Below are positions 46,967 to 57,340 of a stretch of DNA of 64,000 nt, piece after piece (the stretch's first letter is position 1; every line of letters begins with the position of its first letter). The stretch is taken from the NCBI RefSeq assembly GCF_002214625.1, contig NZ_CP015994.1, positions 1,150,675-1,214,674 of the forward strand, read 5' to 3'. The stretch comes from Anaplasma ovis str. Haibei (GTDB lineage: Bacteria; Pseudomonadota; Alphaproteobacteria; Rickettsiales; Anaplasmataceae). The notes under the pieces were generated by a model, which was not told where the DNA came from, made no database searches, and saw only the letters and a list, made by a program, of their open reading frames with translations. The translations under genes and the position numbers were made by a program.

Positions 46967-47479
46967 GCGCCTGCTTTGCCATTCTGCCATCACACAACTA
47001 AGTGTTCCCGTCTGAGTGAATTGGACGCGCTCACGGTGCTGTGGGTTAGTCACCTAGCGTTGGTGGTGAGTATAAAATCCCACTTGCCATGTGAAGATCC
47101 GTAATTAGCGCAGGTCTGTTATATGGCGGTCCAGAGACTAAAAGTGAAGATGCAATACGGCTGGAGCACGAGTAAGCTCCTGTGTTGACGTCATAGCAAG
47201 CAAGGCGCCGATCACGCAATCTATGTGGGAACCATTGCCCAACGGTTTATGGCTTACTCAAAAGGCAGCTACGCCGCTCAAAGGTGTAGGTGTGCAGTGT
47301 TAAGTGGTGAAGTGCAAAAATGCGCAAAAGACCCGCATCTGTGGCGGCACACTGTTTGCAACACTATGCTGCAGCGGGCTTATTTTAGTATATTTCATAA
47401 AACTGGAATGCTAAAACGTACATGTAGCTGAAAGCATGGACAGTTGTATTCTGGTGCGGGTGTATTGTAGGGAAACCAC
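46967..47479. other. Intergenic region with no supported gene
   Basis: About 510 bases with only short frames. No cloverleaf or repeat was seen. The right end carries the promoter of the atpH operon. Confidence 0.4.
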
Positions 47480-47508
47480 TTGACTGGGTATACAGTGTAA
47501 GCAATAAT
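47480..47508 (+). promoter_or_regulatory. Sigma-70-type promoter of the atpH-atpA operon
   Basis: TTGACT at 47480-47485 and AATAAT at 47503-47508 with a 17-base spacer, the clearest promoter in the window. The predicted start near 47515 leaves a leader of only about 15 bases before the atpH start at 47530. Confidence 0.65.
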
Positions 47509-47529
47509 ACGGCGGGTGTTCTATGTTCT

Positions 47530-48102
47530 TTGTTTTTGGATGTTGTGAGGAAACACGGGAGTGGGCGCGTTGCATACTGTTATGCGCGTGCTTTATTAGA
47601 TATAGTTGTGGATAGCGCGGACAGCATCTGCGAGGAGATCAAGGTGGTGCGTGGCGCACTTGCTGCGGATGACGGGGTCCGTGCGTTTTTCGCAAATCCT
47701 GTAACTCCGAAAGAGCACAAAGTTGAGGCATTGCAGGCTTTGTGCAAGAGCTGTAAGTTAAGTCGCGCCCTGGTAGGCTTTATGTGTGTGGTTGTCAGAG
47801 ACGGTAAATTTGATCTGCTACCTGACATGTTTGAGGAGTTTTCCGTTCTGCTCATGCGCGCGCGCGGCCAGTTTGCGCTAGAAATAACCACGGCATCTCC
47901 GGCGTCTGTGGCCGAGGAGAAGAGGATATTGAGCATCGTAAAGTCAGAGTATGGTGAGCCGGCAACCGTAACAAAGCGCGTGGATCCCGCAATACTTGGT
48001 GGGTTTGTTGCGAAGATGGACTCCCTAGTGATCGATGCCTCGTTTTCCGGACATTTACGGGAGCTAGAGAGGGTGAGTAGGAGCGTTGTTTGTGGTGTCT
48101 AG
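47530..48102 (+). CDS. atpH: ATP synthase F1, delta subunit
   Basis: Connects the F1 head to the stator stalk. The 190-residue product has the family pattern RVAYCYARALLDI near the N-terminus, FANPVTPKEHKVEAL, FEEFSVLLMRARGQFALEIT and the C-terminal DPAILGGFVAKMDSLVIDASF. The start chosen is TTG at 47530, with a GTG at 47545 as alternative; the ribosome-binding site is weak. It precedes atpA by 19 bases. Confidence 0.93.
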   Translation: MFLDVVRKHGSGRVAYCYARALLDIVVDSADSICEEIKVVRGALAADDGVRAFFANPVTPKEHKVEALQALCKSCKLSRALVGFMCVVVRDGKFDLLPDMFEEFSVLLMRARGQFALEITTASPASVAEEKRILSIVKSEYGEPATVTKRVDPAILGGFVAKMDSLVIDASFSGHLRELERVSRSVVCGV

Positions 48103-48121
48103 TTTTGTGGTATGGTGAAGC

Positions 48122-49645
48122 ATGAGCATTGTGTCCTCTGGTGATGTACTCAGAATTCTAAAGGAAAAAATCGAGGGCTTTGATAGCCCAGTCAAGACCA
48201 GCAGTGTTGGGGATGTCGTCGCCATAAAAGACGGCATAGCCCTAGTATATGGCCTGAGTGGCGTGAAATTTGGTGAAACCGTGGCTTTCTCTTCCGGAGT
48301 GCGGGGCGTGGTCTCCGGGCTGGAGCGCGATACGTGCAGCGTGGTAGTTTTCGGGGAAGATCGGGAAATCCGCGAGGGGGACTCTGTGCAATGTACGGGC
48401 GAACTTATGACAGTACCCTCAGGGCTGTCTGTACTTGGTAGAGTGGTAAATCCACTTGGGTTTCCGGTAGATGGAGGCAGCGCCATTGTGGCTGACTCTA
48501 GGCTTCCAGTGGAGGCTAGGGCACCTGGTATAATGGCTAGGCAACCTGTGTGCGAGCCTTTGCAGACTGGGATAAAGACCGTGGACATGCTCATTCCCAT
48601 TGGTCGAGGTCAGCGTGAGCTTATCATCGGTGATAGGAAAACTGGCAAGACGGCAATGGTGCTTGATACCATTATCAATCAGAAGAAAACCAACGATGCG
48701 GCTGATGCGAAAAACAGGGTGTACTGCATTTATGTTGCTATTGGCCAAAAGAATTCCTCGATTGCTAGGGTGGTGCATAAACTGAGGGAAACGGGAGCAA
48801 TGGACTACACAATAGTTATGGCTGCTGGTGCGTCTGATCCCGTATCCATACAATATCTTGCTCCGTATGCAGCGTGTGCCATAGGGGAATTTTTCCGGGA
48901 CAACGGCATGCACTGTCTGATTGTGTATGATGACCTATCTAAACACGCTGTTGCGTACAGGCAGATGTCTCTGCTGTTACGGCGCCCTCCAGGCAGGGAA
49001 GCATACCCCGGTGACGTATTTTACATACACTCGCGGCTTTTGGAAAGAGCGGCGAAATTGTCTGATGATTTGGGCGGCGGCTCCTTGACCGCGTTGCCTA
49101 TCATCGAAACACAGGCTGGGGACGTGTCTGCCTACATACCTACCAATGTGATTTCCATAACCGATGGGCAGATATTTCTAGAGTCTGAGTTGTTTCACAG
49201 GGGGTTTAGACCCGCGATTAATGTCGGTTTGTCTGTTTCCCGTGTCGGTTCTGCAGCCCAAGTTAAGTCTGTGAAGAAAGTTGCTGGTTCCATGAAGCTC
49301 ACTCTGGCGCAGTACAGGGAGTTGGAAGATTTTGCCAGGTTTGGCTCCGATCTCGACCCAAGCTCTCAGGCTATGCTAGAAAAGGGACGCAGGTTTATGG
49401 AGTTGCTCAAACAGGGGCAGTACTCACCTCTTTCCGTGGAAGAGCAGGTTGCAGTCGTGCTTGCTGGCGCTGATGACTGCGTAAATGACATCCCGGTTAG
49501 TGAGATTAGCAGGTTCGAAAGGGGCCTTCTGGAGCGTCTTCGTGCTGAGCATAAGGATCTTATGTCTTCCTTGTCAGCTGATATTGCTGATGATATAAAA
49601 GATAAGCTTTTGGGGGTTATCAGGGGTTTCGCTGCTAGTTTTTGA
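48122..49645 (+). CDS. atpA: ATP synthase F1, alpha subunit
   Basis: Non-catalytic nucleotide-binding subunit of F1. The 507-residue protein has the P-loop [11 protein letters not shown], the family signature [22 protein letters not shown], and [17 protein letters not shown] with the arginine finger. atpG, atpD and atpC do not follow; the next genes are greA and ribB, so the ATP synthase genes are split as in other Rickettsiales. Confidence 0.97.
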   Translation: MSIVSSGDVLRILKEKIEGFDSPVKTSSVGDVVAIKDGIALVYGLSGVKFGETVAFSSGVRGVVSGLERDTCSVVVFGEDREIREGDSVQCTGELMTVPSGLSVLGRVVNPLGFPVDGGSAIVADSRLPVEARAPGIMARQPVCEPLQTGIKTVDMLIPIGRGQRELIIGDRKTGKTAMVLDTIINQKKTNDAADAKNRVYCIYVAIGQKNSSIARVVHKLRETGAMDYTIVMAAGASDPVSIQYLAPYAACAIGEFFRDNGMHCLIVYDDLSKHAVAYRQMSLLLRRPPGREAYPGDVFYIHSRLLERAAKLSDDLGGGSLTALPIIETQAGDVSAYIPTNVISITDGQIFLESELFHRGFRPAINVGLSVSRVGSAAQVKSVKKVAGSMKLTLAQYRELEDFARFGSDLDPSSQAMLEKGRRFMELLKQGQYSPLSVEEQVAVVLAGADDCVNDIPVSEISRFERGLLERLRAEHKDLMSSLSADIADDIKDKLLGVIRGFAASF

Positions 49646-49665
49646 CTGTGGAGGATGGGTGCTGT

Positions 49666-50166
49666 ATGAGTGATTACGTGACCACCAGGTTTCCAATCAC
49701 GAGGAGGGGATTCCAAAAGTTAGAGGCAGAGTTGGAGGCTCTCAAGAGTGAAAGGCCTAAGATTATTAAGTCTATATCGGATGCTAGAGAGCTGGGTGAC
49801 CTTTCTGAAAATGCTGAATATCATGCGGCGCGCGAGAGACAAGGGCTCGTTGAGAGCAAGATAATGGAACTTGAGTCCAAGCGCTCTAGGGCTGAGGTGA
49901 TAGATGTGTCTGAGCTGTCTGGGGATACCGTCATGTTCGGTGCCACAGTGACAGTCTCAGTTTATGACGAGCAGACTGACGCTACGAGTGTGATGAAGTA
50001 CCAGATTGTTGGCGAGTATGAAGCGGATTTGTCGAAGAATATGATTTCCATAAAATCCCCGCTGGTGCTCTCTCTTTTGGGCAGAAAGGAGGGGGATAGT
50101 GTCGAGGTGAAGACGCCTAGGGGCGACTATAAGATCTACCAAATTATGAAGATTGAATTTGTGTGA
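49666..50166 (+). CDS. greA: Transcription elongation factor GreA
   Basis: Rescues backtracked RNA polymerase by stimulating transcript cleavage. The 166 residues from ATG 49666 have the N-terminal coiled coil with the conserved acidic tip (DARELGDLSENAEYHAARE) and the C-terminal FKBP-like domain (ISIKSPLVLSLLGRKEGDSV). It begins 20 bases after the atpA stop. Confidence 0.95.
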   Translation: MSDYVTTRFPITRRGFQKLEAELEALKSERPKIIKSISDARELGDLSENAEYHAARERQGLVESKIMELESKRSRAEVIDVSELSGDTVMFGATVTVSVYDEQTDATSVMKYQIVGEYEADLSKNMISIKSPLVLSLLGRKEGDSVEVKTPRGDYKIYQIMKIEFV

Positions 50167-50185
50167 AAATGGAGCGTCGGTTTAT

Positions 50186-50818
50186 ATGAATGTTGAGCCA
50201 CTGGCTTCGGGGGTTTTCGCTCCTATAGATGAAGTTGTTGAGGCCGCTTCCCAGGGCAAGGCTTTTGTGCTCTTGGATGATGCGGATAGAGAAAATGAGG
50301 GTGATCTTGTAGTGCTTGCTGACAGGGTCAGTGCTGCGGCAATAAACATGATGATAAGATATGGTAGCGGGATTGTGTGCCTCGCAATTTCTGAGCAGCA
50401 TGCGAACAGGCTTGGCTTGGCGCTGATGCCCAGACGCAATGCGAAAGACGGTTGTACAGCCTTCACCACATCTATAGATGCTAGGTATGGCATAACCACA
50501 GGGGTGTCTGCTTATGACCGCGCAACGACCATACTAGCCGCAGTTGCTGAGCATAGCACCGCTGATGATATTGTCACCCCCGGACATGTGTTTCCCATAG
50601 TGGCTGACAGTGGCGGAGTAACCAAGCGGGCGGGTCATACCGAGGCAAGTGTTGAGATAGCTAAGCTTGCTGGTGCGACAGACGCGGCGGTCATCTGTGA
50701 GCTCATGAACCCCGATGGTACCATGTCTAGACTACCCGAAATTGTTGCATTCGCTCGAGAACACGGCATTGGTGTTACCACAATAAAGGGGCTTGTGGAA
50801 TACCTGAGCAGTTTTTAG
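50186..50818 (+). CDS. ribB: 3,4-dihydroxy-2-butanone 4-phosphate synthase
   Basis: Makes the four-carbon riboflavin precursor from ribulose 5-phosphate. The start chosen is ATG 50186 (MNVEPLAS), 210 residues; the frame is open to 50153. Motifs are [44 protein letters not shown] and [16 protein letters not shown]. Single-domain, without the GTP cyclohydrolase II fusion. It follows greA by 19 bases and precedes smpB by two. Confidence 0.94.
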   Translation: MNVEPLASGVFAPIDEVVEAASQGKAFVLLDDADRENEGDLVVLADRVSAAAINMMIRYGSGIVCLAISEQHANRLGLALMPRRNAKDGCTAFTTSIDARYGITTGVSAYDRATTILAAVAEHSTADDIVTPGHVFPIVADSGGVTKRAGHTEASVEIAKLAGATDAAVICELMNPDGTMSRLPEIVAFAREHGIGVTTIKGLVEYLSSF

Positions 50819-50820
50819 TA

Positions 50821-51270
50821 ATGGAGATAATTGCGGAGAATCGCAAGGCAAGGTTTGACTATTTCATCCTGCAGGAATATGACGCCGGGATGGTGCTGGT
50901 TGGGAGCGAGGTGAAATCCCTGCGTCAGCGCAAAGTAAATATGGGTGACGCCTACGTCTTGGAAAAGGACATGGAGCTGTGGATACACAATCTGCACATC
51001 TCCGAGTACAACAGGTCAGACCGCAAAAATCATAAGCCGTTGCGCGTGAGGAAGCTACTGCTACGCAAACGTGAAATCCACAAAATTGCTGGTAACATGA
51101 AGGTGTCTGGTCTGACTGTGGTGCCATTGATGATTTTTTTTAATGACAAGGGGATCGCAAAAATCAAAATTGCAATAGTTAAAGGAAAGAAGCTATACGA
51201 TAAGCGCGAGGCAATAAAAGCCAGGGACTGGCAGCGCGAGAAGAGTAGAATGTCCCGCAGGGAAGTCTAA
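50821..51270 (+). CDS. smpB: SsrA-binding protein SmpB
   Basis: Delivers tmRNA to stalled ribosomes. 149 residues from ATG 50821. Family motifs are [39 protein letters not shown], the HNLHISEYN segment and the basic C-terminal tail [13 protein letters not shown]. It ends the atpH-smpB set. The tmRNA gene is not in this window. Confidence 0.96.
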   Translation: MEIIAENRKARFDYFILQEYDAGMVLVGSEVKSLRQRKVNMGDAYVLEKDMELWIHNLHISEYNRSDRKNHKPLRVRKLLLRKREIHKIAGNMKVSGLTVVPLMIFFNDKGIAKIKIAIVKGKKLYDKREAIKARDWQREKSRMSRREV

Positions 51271-51379
51271 ACGCAGGGTGCGCACGCAGCTAAGCGGACG
51301 ACTTTGCGGCAGCTTTGTAACTGAGTGCGTAGGGTCCACTGCATGATTACGCGTTGCACCGCTACAGCAATTTGTGGAA

Positions 51380-53848
51380 TCATGTTGGTGAGCCCGCGGT
51401 AGCCAACGTCACAACAACTTCAAGTTCTGCACTATCTGGTGCAGTGAATTTGATCTGCTCTGTGCAGCACACGTGTTTAAGATCCTCGAGCATGGGCTCC
51501 GGGAAGTCAGCTGCAAGCCCACCTATGGTTATGAGCTTGACTGGGTATTTGACAGAAACCTGCGCATGAGTTTTTGTTTTACGTACTTCTTCCACTATTT
51601 TTATTAGTGCATCACCGTGCTGCTCAAGTGTGGCATTGTAAGGAATTTCGTCAGCGTTTGGCCACTCTTGGGTGTGTATACACCCGGAGTAGAGTGTGCC
51701 ATATACTGCCTCAGTAACATACGGTAGAAACGGCGCAAACAGCAACAGTAGGGTTTTTAGGGTACAATGTAAAGCATTAACAGCGGAAGCATGCCCGTGT
51801 GCTGACCCGTGATTGTATGCCCTGTGTTTTACCAACTCCAAGTAGTTGTCGCAGAAATCCTTCCAGAAAAATTCCTCTGTGCGATTCAGTGCTGCGCAGT
51901 ACTCGAAAAGTTTTAGGTTTTCTGTGTTATGAGCAACTACTTTGTGCAACTTAGATAGTATCCACAAATCTGTAGGTGACGCTGTCGTGCTGGCAGGGGG
52001 GCTATTGTGCAGAAAAGTAGCCACAAACTTACTCGCATTCCACAGCTTGGTTGTGAGTCTTCTACCAGTTTTCAGCACTTCTTCGGAAAACACAGTATCG
52101 GCCCCCAGGCGAGATTTTGCAGCCCAGTATCTCACGGAATCTGCCCCATAAAGATCCAGTGTCTTTTCAGGGTCCATTGCGTTGCCCTTGGATTTGCTCA
52201 TTTTTGTCTTATCCTCAGCGAGGCACCACCCGCTAATCATTATGTTTTTCCACGGAATCTCTCCGTTGTGGTAGTAAGACTTCAACATTGTGTAAAACGC
52301 CCACGAACGTATAATTTCGTGGCTTTGTGCCCGGAGGTCTGTAGGAAATAAAGGTTCGAGACGCTCATTACGTAACACCTGCCCTATAGACTTTGTGAGG
52401 AACTGTGGCGATATGGAGCTGGTGGCCCACGTGTCCATGACGTCCACATCCGGTTCGACTTCATCTCTGCCGTAGCCACTGGGTAGGTCTCGCAATGGAT
52501 CTACAGGAAGATCATGCACATTGGGTAGAAGCACCTTGCCCACTTCACCCTCGCGTTTGGAATACCATACCGGAAATGGTACACCAAAGTACCGCTGCCT
52601 AGATATGCACCAATCCCAGTTTAGGTTTTCGATCCATATTTCCATGCGTTTACGCATGCTGTCCGGATGCCACCGTACTTTTGGTACTTGCTTGAGAAGT
52701 TCGTGCTTGTGCTCCACTACCTTCACAAACCACTGATGGCTAAGCAAGATCTCTATTGGTGCGCCTGACCTTTCTGCGCACTTTACAGTATGCACGATTG
52801 GCTCCTGTGAAATCAGCAATCCGGCGCCCTCCAGCGCGGTACAGACCGCCTTTCTGGCTTTCTGCACATGCATTCCATCGAACTGTGCTGCAGGAATTTT
52901 CGAATCTGGAGTATCTTCCGCGAGGTTCCCTATGTGTCCGGTCCTACTCACAATGGTTCTGGTGTCTAGATTATGTGTGCGCCACCAGTAGACGTCTGTT
53001 TCATCACCAAATGTGCAACACATTACCAGTCCTGTGCCTTTGTCGATTCGTACTTTGTCGTCAGGTAAAATTTTGACTTTATGCCCTCCGATGGGCACTA
53101 CTGCAAACTGGCCATGCAGGTGTATGTACCTATCATCCTCAGGATTAAAAAACAAAGCCACGCACGCAGGTATAAGCTCCGGCCGCGTAGTGGCTATATT
53201 GATCTTCTCTCCGCCTACTGTGCAAAAGCTAATGGTGTTTAAGTGGGAGTGCAGCTCCAGCTCCTCGACCTCCGCATGCGCTATGGCGGTGCAATCTACG
53301 GTGTCCCACAATATGGGCTGCTGCTTTCTGTATAGCTTGTCTTTTGCGTGTAAATCAAGAAAAGAAGCCTGCGAGAGCCGCTGTACTTCTTCGCTCACTG
53401 TGTGATATTCCAACGCCCAGTCGTAGCTTATTCCCAGCCGCCTGAATATATTTCTGAACTTTGTTCTGAACTCGTGCGAAACCTCCCTGCACATTTTGGT
53501 GAACTCCGCCCTTTCCAACTGTACTGCCCTCAACTTTTTGACTTTTTCAACCAACCGTTCAGTTGGCAGCCCGTTGTCATCAAAGCCGATAGGGTAGAAA
53601 ACGTCCTTTCCGGCCATTCTTTGGTAACGTGCTATGAAGTCTGTATGGCAGTAGCTAAAAACGTGCCCCATGTGCAAAACTCCGGACACGGTTGGCGGTG
53701 GTGTGTCAATGACGAAACTATGTGCAACGTTTCCCCTCCACCTGTAAATTTTGTTTTCATCCCAGGCGGTGTTGCACTCCTCTTCTACGGTTTTGTGCTG
53801 ATATCTACTATCTAAAGACTGCATAAAATGTCGAACGCGTACGTTCAA
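51380..53848 (-). CDS. valS: Valyl-tRNA synthetase (archaeal-like type)
   Basis: Charges tRNA-Val. The class I motif appears as VLHMGHVFSY and the second as KMSKSKGNAMDPEK. The domain order is catalytic domain, editing insertion, stem-contact fold and anticodon-binding domain. The 822-residue length and words such as FDDNGLPTE match the short archaeal-like ValRS known from Rickettsiales rather than the usual bacterial enzyme of about 950 residues with a C-terminal coiled coil. A start at Met9 (53824) is possible. It stands alone on the minus strand. Confidence 0.95.
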   Translation of the reverse strand: MNVRVRHFMQSLDSRYQHKTVEEECNTAWDENKIYRWRGNVAHSFVIDTPPPTVSGVLHMGHVFSYCHTDFIARYQRMAGKDVFYPIGFDDNGLPTERLVEKVKKLRAVQLERAEFTKMCREVSHEFRTKFRNIFRRLGISYDWALEYHTVSEEVQRLSQASFLDLHAKDKLYRKQQPILWDTVDCTAIAHAEVEELELHSHLNTISFCTVGGEKINIATTRPELIPACVALFFNPEDDRYIHLHGQFAVVPIGGHKVKILPDDKVRIDKGTGLVMCCTFGDETDVYWWRTHNLDTRTIVSRTGHIGNLAEDTPDSKIPAAQFDGMHVQKARKAVCTALEGAGLLISQEPIVHTVKCAERSGAPIEILLSHQWFVKVVEHKHELLKQVPKVRWHPDSMRKRMEIWIENLNWDWCISRQRYFGVPFPVWYSKREGEVGKVLLPNVHDLPVDPLRDLPSGYGRDEVEPDVDVMDTWATSSISPQFLTKSIGQVLRNERLEPLFPTDLRAQSHEIIRSWAFYTMLKSYYHNGEIPWKNIMISGWCLAEDKTKMSKSKGNAMDPEKTLDLYGADSVRYWAAKSRLGADTVFSEEVLKTGRRLTTKLWNASKFVATFLHNSPPASTTASPTDLWILSKLHKVVAHNTENLKLFEYCAALNRTEEFFWKDFCDNYLELVKHRAYNHGSAHGHASAVNALHCTLKTLLLLFAPFLPYVTEAVYGTLYSGCIHTQEWPNADEIPYNATLEQHGDALIKIVEEVRKTKTHAQVSVKYPVKLITIGGLAADFPEPMLEDLKHVCCTEQIKFTAPDSAELEVVVTLATAGSPT

Positions 53849-54229
53849 GCGATAAACATGGAGTATAAAAAATTGTCATGTTCTAAACAACTCTAATTTC
53901 GCATACCACAGTCACCGCCAGTATGGCACCTATCTGGGAATAAATTGGGGAGCGTAACCAGAAACGTGGTGTAGTGAATTGATATTGTGGCTATACTGTG
54001 TATCCTAAACCAAGCTGCGTACCACGCGCAGTTCTTGTGGGTAAATTGCGTTGGGTAACCGACCCATATATGCCGCTAACGCCGTTGATATACAACACGT
54101 GCTATCGCGTTAGGTCTCACATAGCTTGCCAGCGGTTGAGTAAGCAGCACATTCGCTATAAAGTGGTGCCAGAGTCTATGCCTACTGCCAGCAGGGGCTG
54201 ACGTTTCAGGTGCAAGCCAGCGAGGTTAT
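53849..54229. other. Divergent intergenic region between valS and ccmF
   Basis: About 380 bases with no supported gene. On the plus side TTGATA near 53979 followed after 16 bases by TATCCT is a weak promoter candidate for ccmF. Confidence 0.3.
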
Positions 54230-56152
54230 ATGCAATATTCGATAGACGGCTCGGGCGCGTTTTTAATGTGCGCATGCGCGCTGTCTCTACTGTGTTCCGT
54301 GGTTGCACGCTCATCAACTGCGTGGGGGGCAACACTTACACATGTGTCGTTCTCGTTATACAGCGCGGCTGTGGCCTTGCTTACCTACCTGCGGGTTACG
54401 GACCACTTCAATTATGCGCATGTATATCAGAATTCGCATACTACTCAACCACTCCTGTACAAGGTGTGTGGGATATGGGGAAACTATGATGGTTCTAACC
54501 TGCTGTTCGTATGGATGCTGAGCGCGTATGGAACACTTATTGCGCTTCTGATCAGGCGAGACGATCTGAAAAGAGCGTCGCTTGTTGTACAAAACCTACT
54601 CAGCTTTGGTTTCTCACTTTTTGGCGTCATATTTGCAAATCCATTCCTGAAAGTTATAACCCTAGACGCAGATGGGTTGGGGTTCAACCCAATGTTGCAG
54701 GATATCGGGCTCGCACTTCACCCCCCAGTATTATTTGGGGGCTATACGGGTTTTGGTGCGGTATTTTCCATAACGGTTGCTACACTTATTTTGCGAATAG
54801 ATCCCAAAGAGTGGGTCACGGTTATACGTGGCTGGGTGTTAAGTGCATGGACTTTACTTACACTAGGTGTGGCACTTGGCGGATGGTGGGCATATAGAGA
54901 ATTGGGCTGGGGAGGATTTTGGTCTTGGGATCCTGTTGAGAATGTCTCGCTTATGCCGTGGTTTTTGGGAGTAGCACTCATTCACATGATGCCAGTGGTG
55001 AAAAAGTTTGGCATATATTGCAATTTTACGTTTTTACTCGCTCTGCTAACATTTATCGCCAGCTTGTGCGGCACGTTTTTGGTGCGCTCTGGGTTTTTAG
55101 TTTCTATACATGCTTTTGCGAATGATCAGGGATGTGGCATGTTTCTACTGGCTTTGGTCACAATAATAACGGTGGGGGGGCTTCTAACATTTGTTGTCAA
55201 GTACAGAAATTTGCCGGAGGCTTGCCGCCACTTTGGTTGCATATCAAAACTCACTGCGATTTTGGCCAACAGCGTAATAATGTTGACCGCGTTTTTAGTA
55301 GTGTTGGTAGGGACTGTGTATCCCATAATTCTGGAACTACTTGAGGGAGATACCATATCTGTGGGTGCGCCCTATTACAACAACGTGTTCAGCATGCTAT
55401 CTGTGGCGTTGTTTGTAGTTATGATATTGCTATCTGGCCTAAGTTGGGATGGCTCGGAGAAATTTAAAATGACCTTCAAAATTTCTTCCGTAATTGCAAC
55501 GCTGCTTGTACCTTTTGTAGCACCCCTTAAGCTCGCTGGAGTGTTGATTTTGCTGGCTGCGCTGTTGTTTGTTTCAATACTGGAAGATTACATTCATCGA
55601 GTGCGCAGCTCGCAAATGCGGTTGAGTGCCGCAGTCAGACGCATAAGCCTTGGGCGATACGCAATGACGATGGCGCACGCCGGTGTTGCGGTTTGTATGC
55701 TTGGTATAGTGTGCTCCGCTGCATTTCAAGAGAATGTTACACAATACATGAAAGAACACGAATCTGCGGACATTCACGGGTTTAGCGTAACATTATCTGG
55801 CGTGTCACTGGTAAAGCGGCCGCATAATGAGGCTATACGAGCAAAATTTTCTGTGGCTAGAGCGGGCAAAGTAGTTTGTCTACTGTTCCCCGAGAGCAGG
55901 TTCTACTACGTCGAAGGCGTTAGAAATTCTGAAAGTAGCATCTGTCATGGGTTGCTTGCGGATATCTACATAGTGGTGGGTGAAGTGGATAAGAACCGCG
56001 GGATAGCGGTGCAGATGCATTACAAACCACTTATCAATCTGGTGTGGGTAGGGTTTGCCCTGATGATAGCTGGGGGAGTGCTATCGGTGATAAAAGTATG
56101 GCTGCGCCGCAGGCAAAACAACCCAGCTATAGGTGCAAATAGCGCTGCCTGA
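54230..56152 (+). CDS. ccmF: Cytochrome c-type biogenesis protein CcmF
   Basis: Heme lyase core of system I cytochrome c maturation. The 640-residue polytopic protein carries the heme-handling motif WWAYRELGWGGFWSWDPVEN, the early signature GNYDGSNLLFVW and MLQDIGLALHPPVLFGGYTG with conserved His. ATG at 54230. Other ccm genes are not adjacent, as is usual in the scattered ccm genes of Rickettsiales. ygfZ follows. Confidence 0.96.
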   Translation: MQYSIDGSGAFLMCACALSLLCSVVARSSTAWGATLTHVSFSLYSAAVALLTYLRVTDHFNYAHVYQNSHTTQPLLYKVCGIWGNYDGSNLLFVWMLSAYGTLIALLIRRDDLKRASLVVQNLLSFGFSLFGVIFANPFLKVITLDADGLGFNPMLQDIGLALHPPVLFGGYTGFGAVFSITVATLILRIDPKEWVTVIRGWVLSAWTLLTLGVALGGWWAYRELGWGGFWSWDPVENVSLMPWFLGVALIHMMPVVKKFGIYCNFTFLLALLTFIASLCGTFLVRSGFLVSIHAFANDQGCGMFLLALVTIITVGGLLTFVVKYRNLPEACRHFGCISKLTAILANSVIMLTAFLVVLVGTVYPIILELLEGDTISVGAPYYNNVFSMLSVALFVVMILLSGLSWDGSEKFKMTFKISSVIATLLVPFVAPLKLAGVLILLAALLFVSILEDYIHRVRSSQMRLSAAVRRISLGRYAMTMAHAGVAVCMLGIVCSAAFQENVTQYMKEHESADIHGFSVTLSGVSLVKRPHNEAIRAKFSVARAGKVVCLLFPESRFYYVEGVRNSESSICHGLLADIYIVVGEVDKNRGIAVQMHYKPLINLVWVGFALMIAGGVLSVIKVWLRRRQNNPAIGANSAA

Positions 56153-56203
56153 TTGGGTGAAGTTTAGTATGATGATTACTGGGTGCGTAATTGGGAGATA
56201 GTA

Positions 56204-57013
56204 GTGAAACTTTTTCGGCTCCACGACCGCAGTGTTTTGAAGGTTTATGGCCCTGACGCCGGAAAGTTTCTACATGGCATCACTACCAATGATGTGCTTG
56301 GAATCGGGACACAGGAGCCTATATACAATTTGATATTAAACTCCCGCGGAAGGTACGTATTTGATTTCTTTCTGATCCCCCATGAACAAAATTTCCTGCT
56401 AGACTGTGCAAATGCAGATGCGGACGCTCTTACCGAATTGTTGCGTTCATACAGACTACAGCTTAGAGTTAGGGTGAAGCGTTGTGATGATAAATATGCT
56501 GTCGCAGTACATCCTAATGCAACTGGTGGTGCAGCAAGCTTTGAGGATGCCATACTGTTTCAAGATCCCAGAGACTCGAAAATGTGGATGCGCGCGATTG
56601 TGCCTACCACCGCGTCGGTAACCTGTGATGAGCTACCAGACCTAAATGAGTATGAGCTGCTGAGAATTAAGTGCACGATCCCAAACTGTGTCCTGGACAT
56701 GGCGAGAAATGAGTCATTCCCGCTGCACTTTGCAATGGACAGACTTAACGCCATAAGTTTGAACAAAGGGTGTTACATTGGGCAAGAAGTTGTAGCACGC
56801 ATGTGGAGAATAGGTGCAAAAAAGAGGCTATACACGGTATTTTCAGACACGAATGTATTGGTGTGCGGGCAGGAAATATTTGCACAAGGACAGCCCGCAG
56901 GGCACATGTTATCCACGCTTGGGCATTGGGGCTTGTGCCTTTTGGAGGTTGAAAAAATTACTGATGGCTGCAATATAGAAAGCGGAGGAACCCACCTAAA
57001 AATTTATGGGTAG
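56204..57013 (+). CDS. ygfZ: Folate-binding protein YgfZ (iron-sulfur cluster maintenance)
   Basis: Supports iron-sulfur enzymes with tetrahydrofolate; structurally like aminomethyltransferase. The signature K-G-C-Y-x-G-Q-E is present as LNKGCYIGQEVVARM. The N-terminal motif KFLHGITTNDV and NSRGRYVFDF are typical. The start chosen is GTG at 56204 with GGGAG six bases before; the open frame begins at 56183. 269 residues. Confidence 0.92.
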   Translation: MKLFRLHDRSVLKVYGPDAGKFLHGITTNDVLGIGTQEPIYNLILNSRGRYVFDFFLIPHEQNFLLDCANADADALTELLRSYRLQLRVRVKRCDDKYAVAVHPNATGGAASFEDAILFQDPRDSKMWMRAIVPTTASVTCDELPDLNEYELLRIKCTIPNCVLDMARNESFPLHFAMDRLNAISLNKGCYIGQEVVARMWRIGAKKRLYTVFSDTNVLVCGQEIFAQGQPAGHMLSTLGHWGLCLLEVEKITDGCNIESGGTHLKIYG

Positions 57014-57340
57014 CAGAACAAGGCAGCGGGAGTATTGCGCCTTAGTGCGCTTCTATGTTCCAGCGGTTACAAGGTGGCACTTTGCATGCCATTAGGACAT
57101 GTACCGAAAAACAGCTATTAGTGCTGCCTGGGCACGGTGCGGCTACAGGGCAGGGGAGGGGTTTACCCCCGCATCTTGCCTATGTCATCGCCGTGATTCC
57201 ACTTACGCCAACGCGACCACACCTTTATTGGGTGTGGCCCCAAATTCCCGCTTTTGGTGCAGTTCCCACATGCCTGGTCATATGCTGGTAGGCGCCTTGT
57301 GTCGCCATGGGCGCGGCTTTGCCAACTTCAGCATGTATAG
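57014..57340. other. Intergenic region with no supported gene
   Basis: About 330 bases between converging ygfZ and an OMP gene. Short frames without ribosome-binding sites; no hairpin-plus-T-run terminator stood out. Confidence 0.35.
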
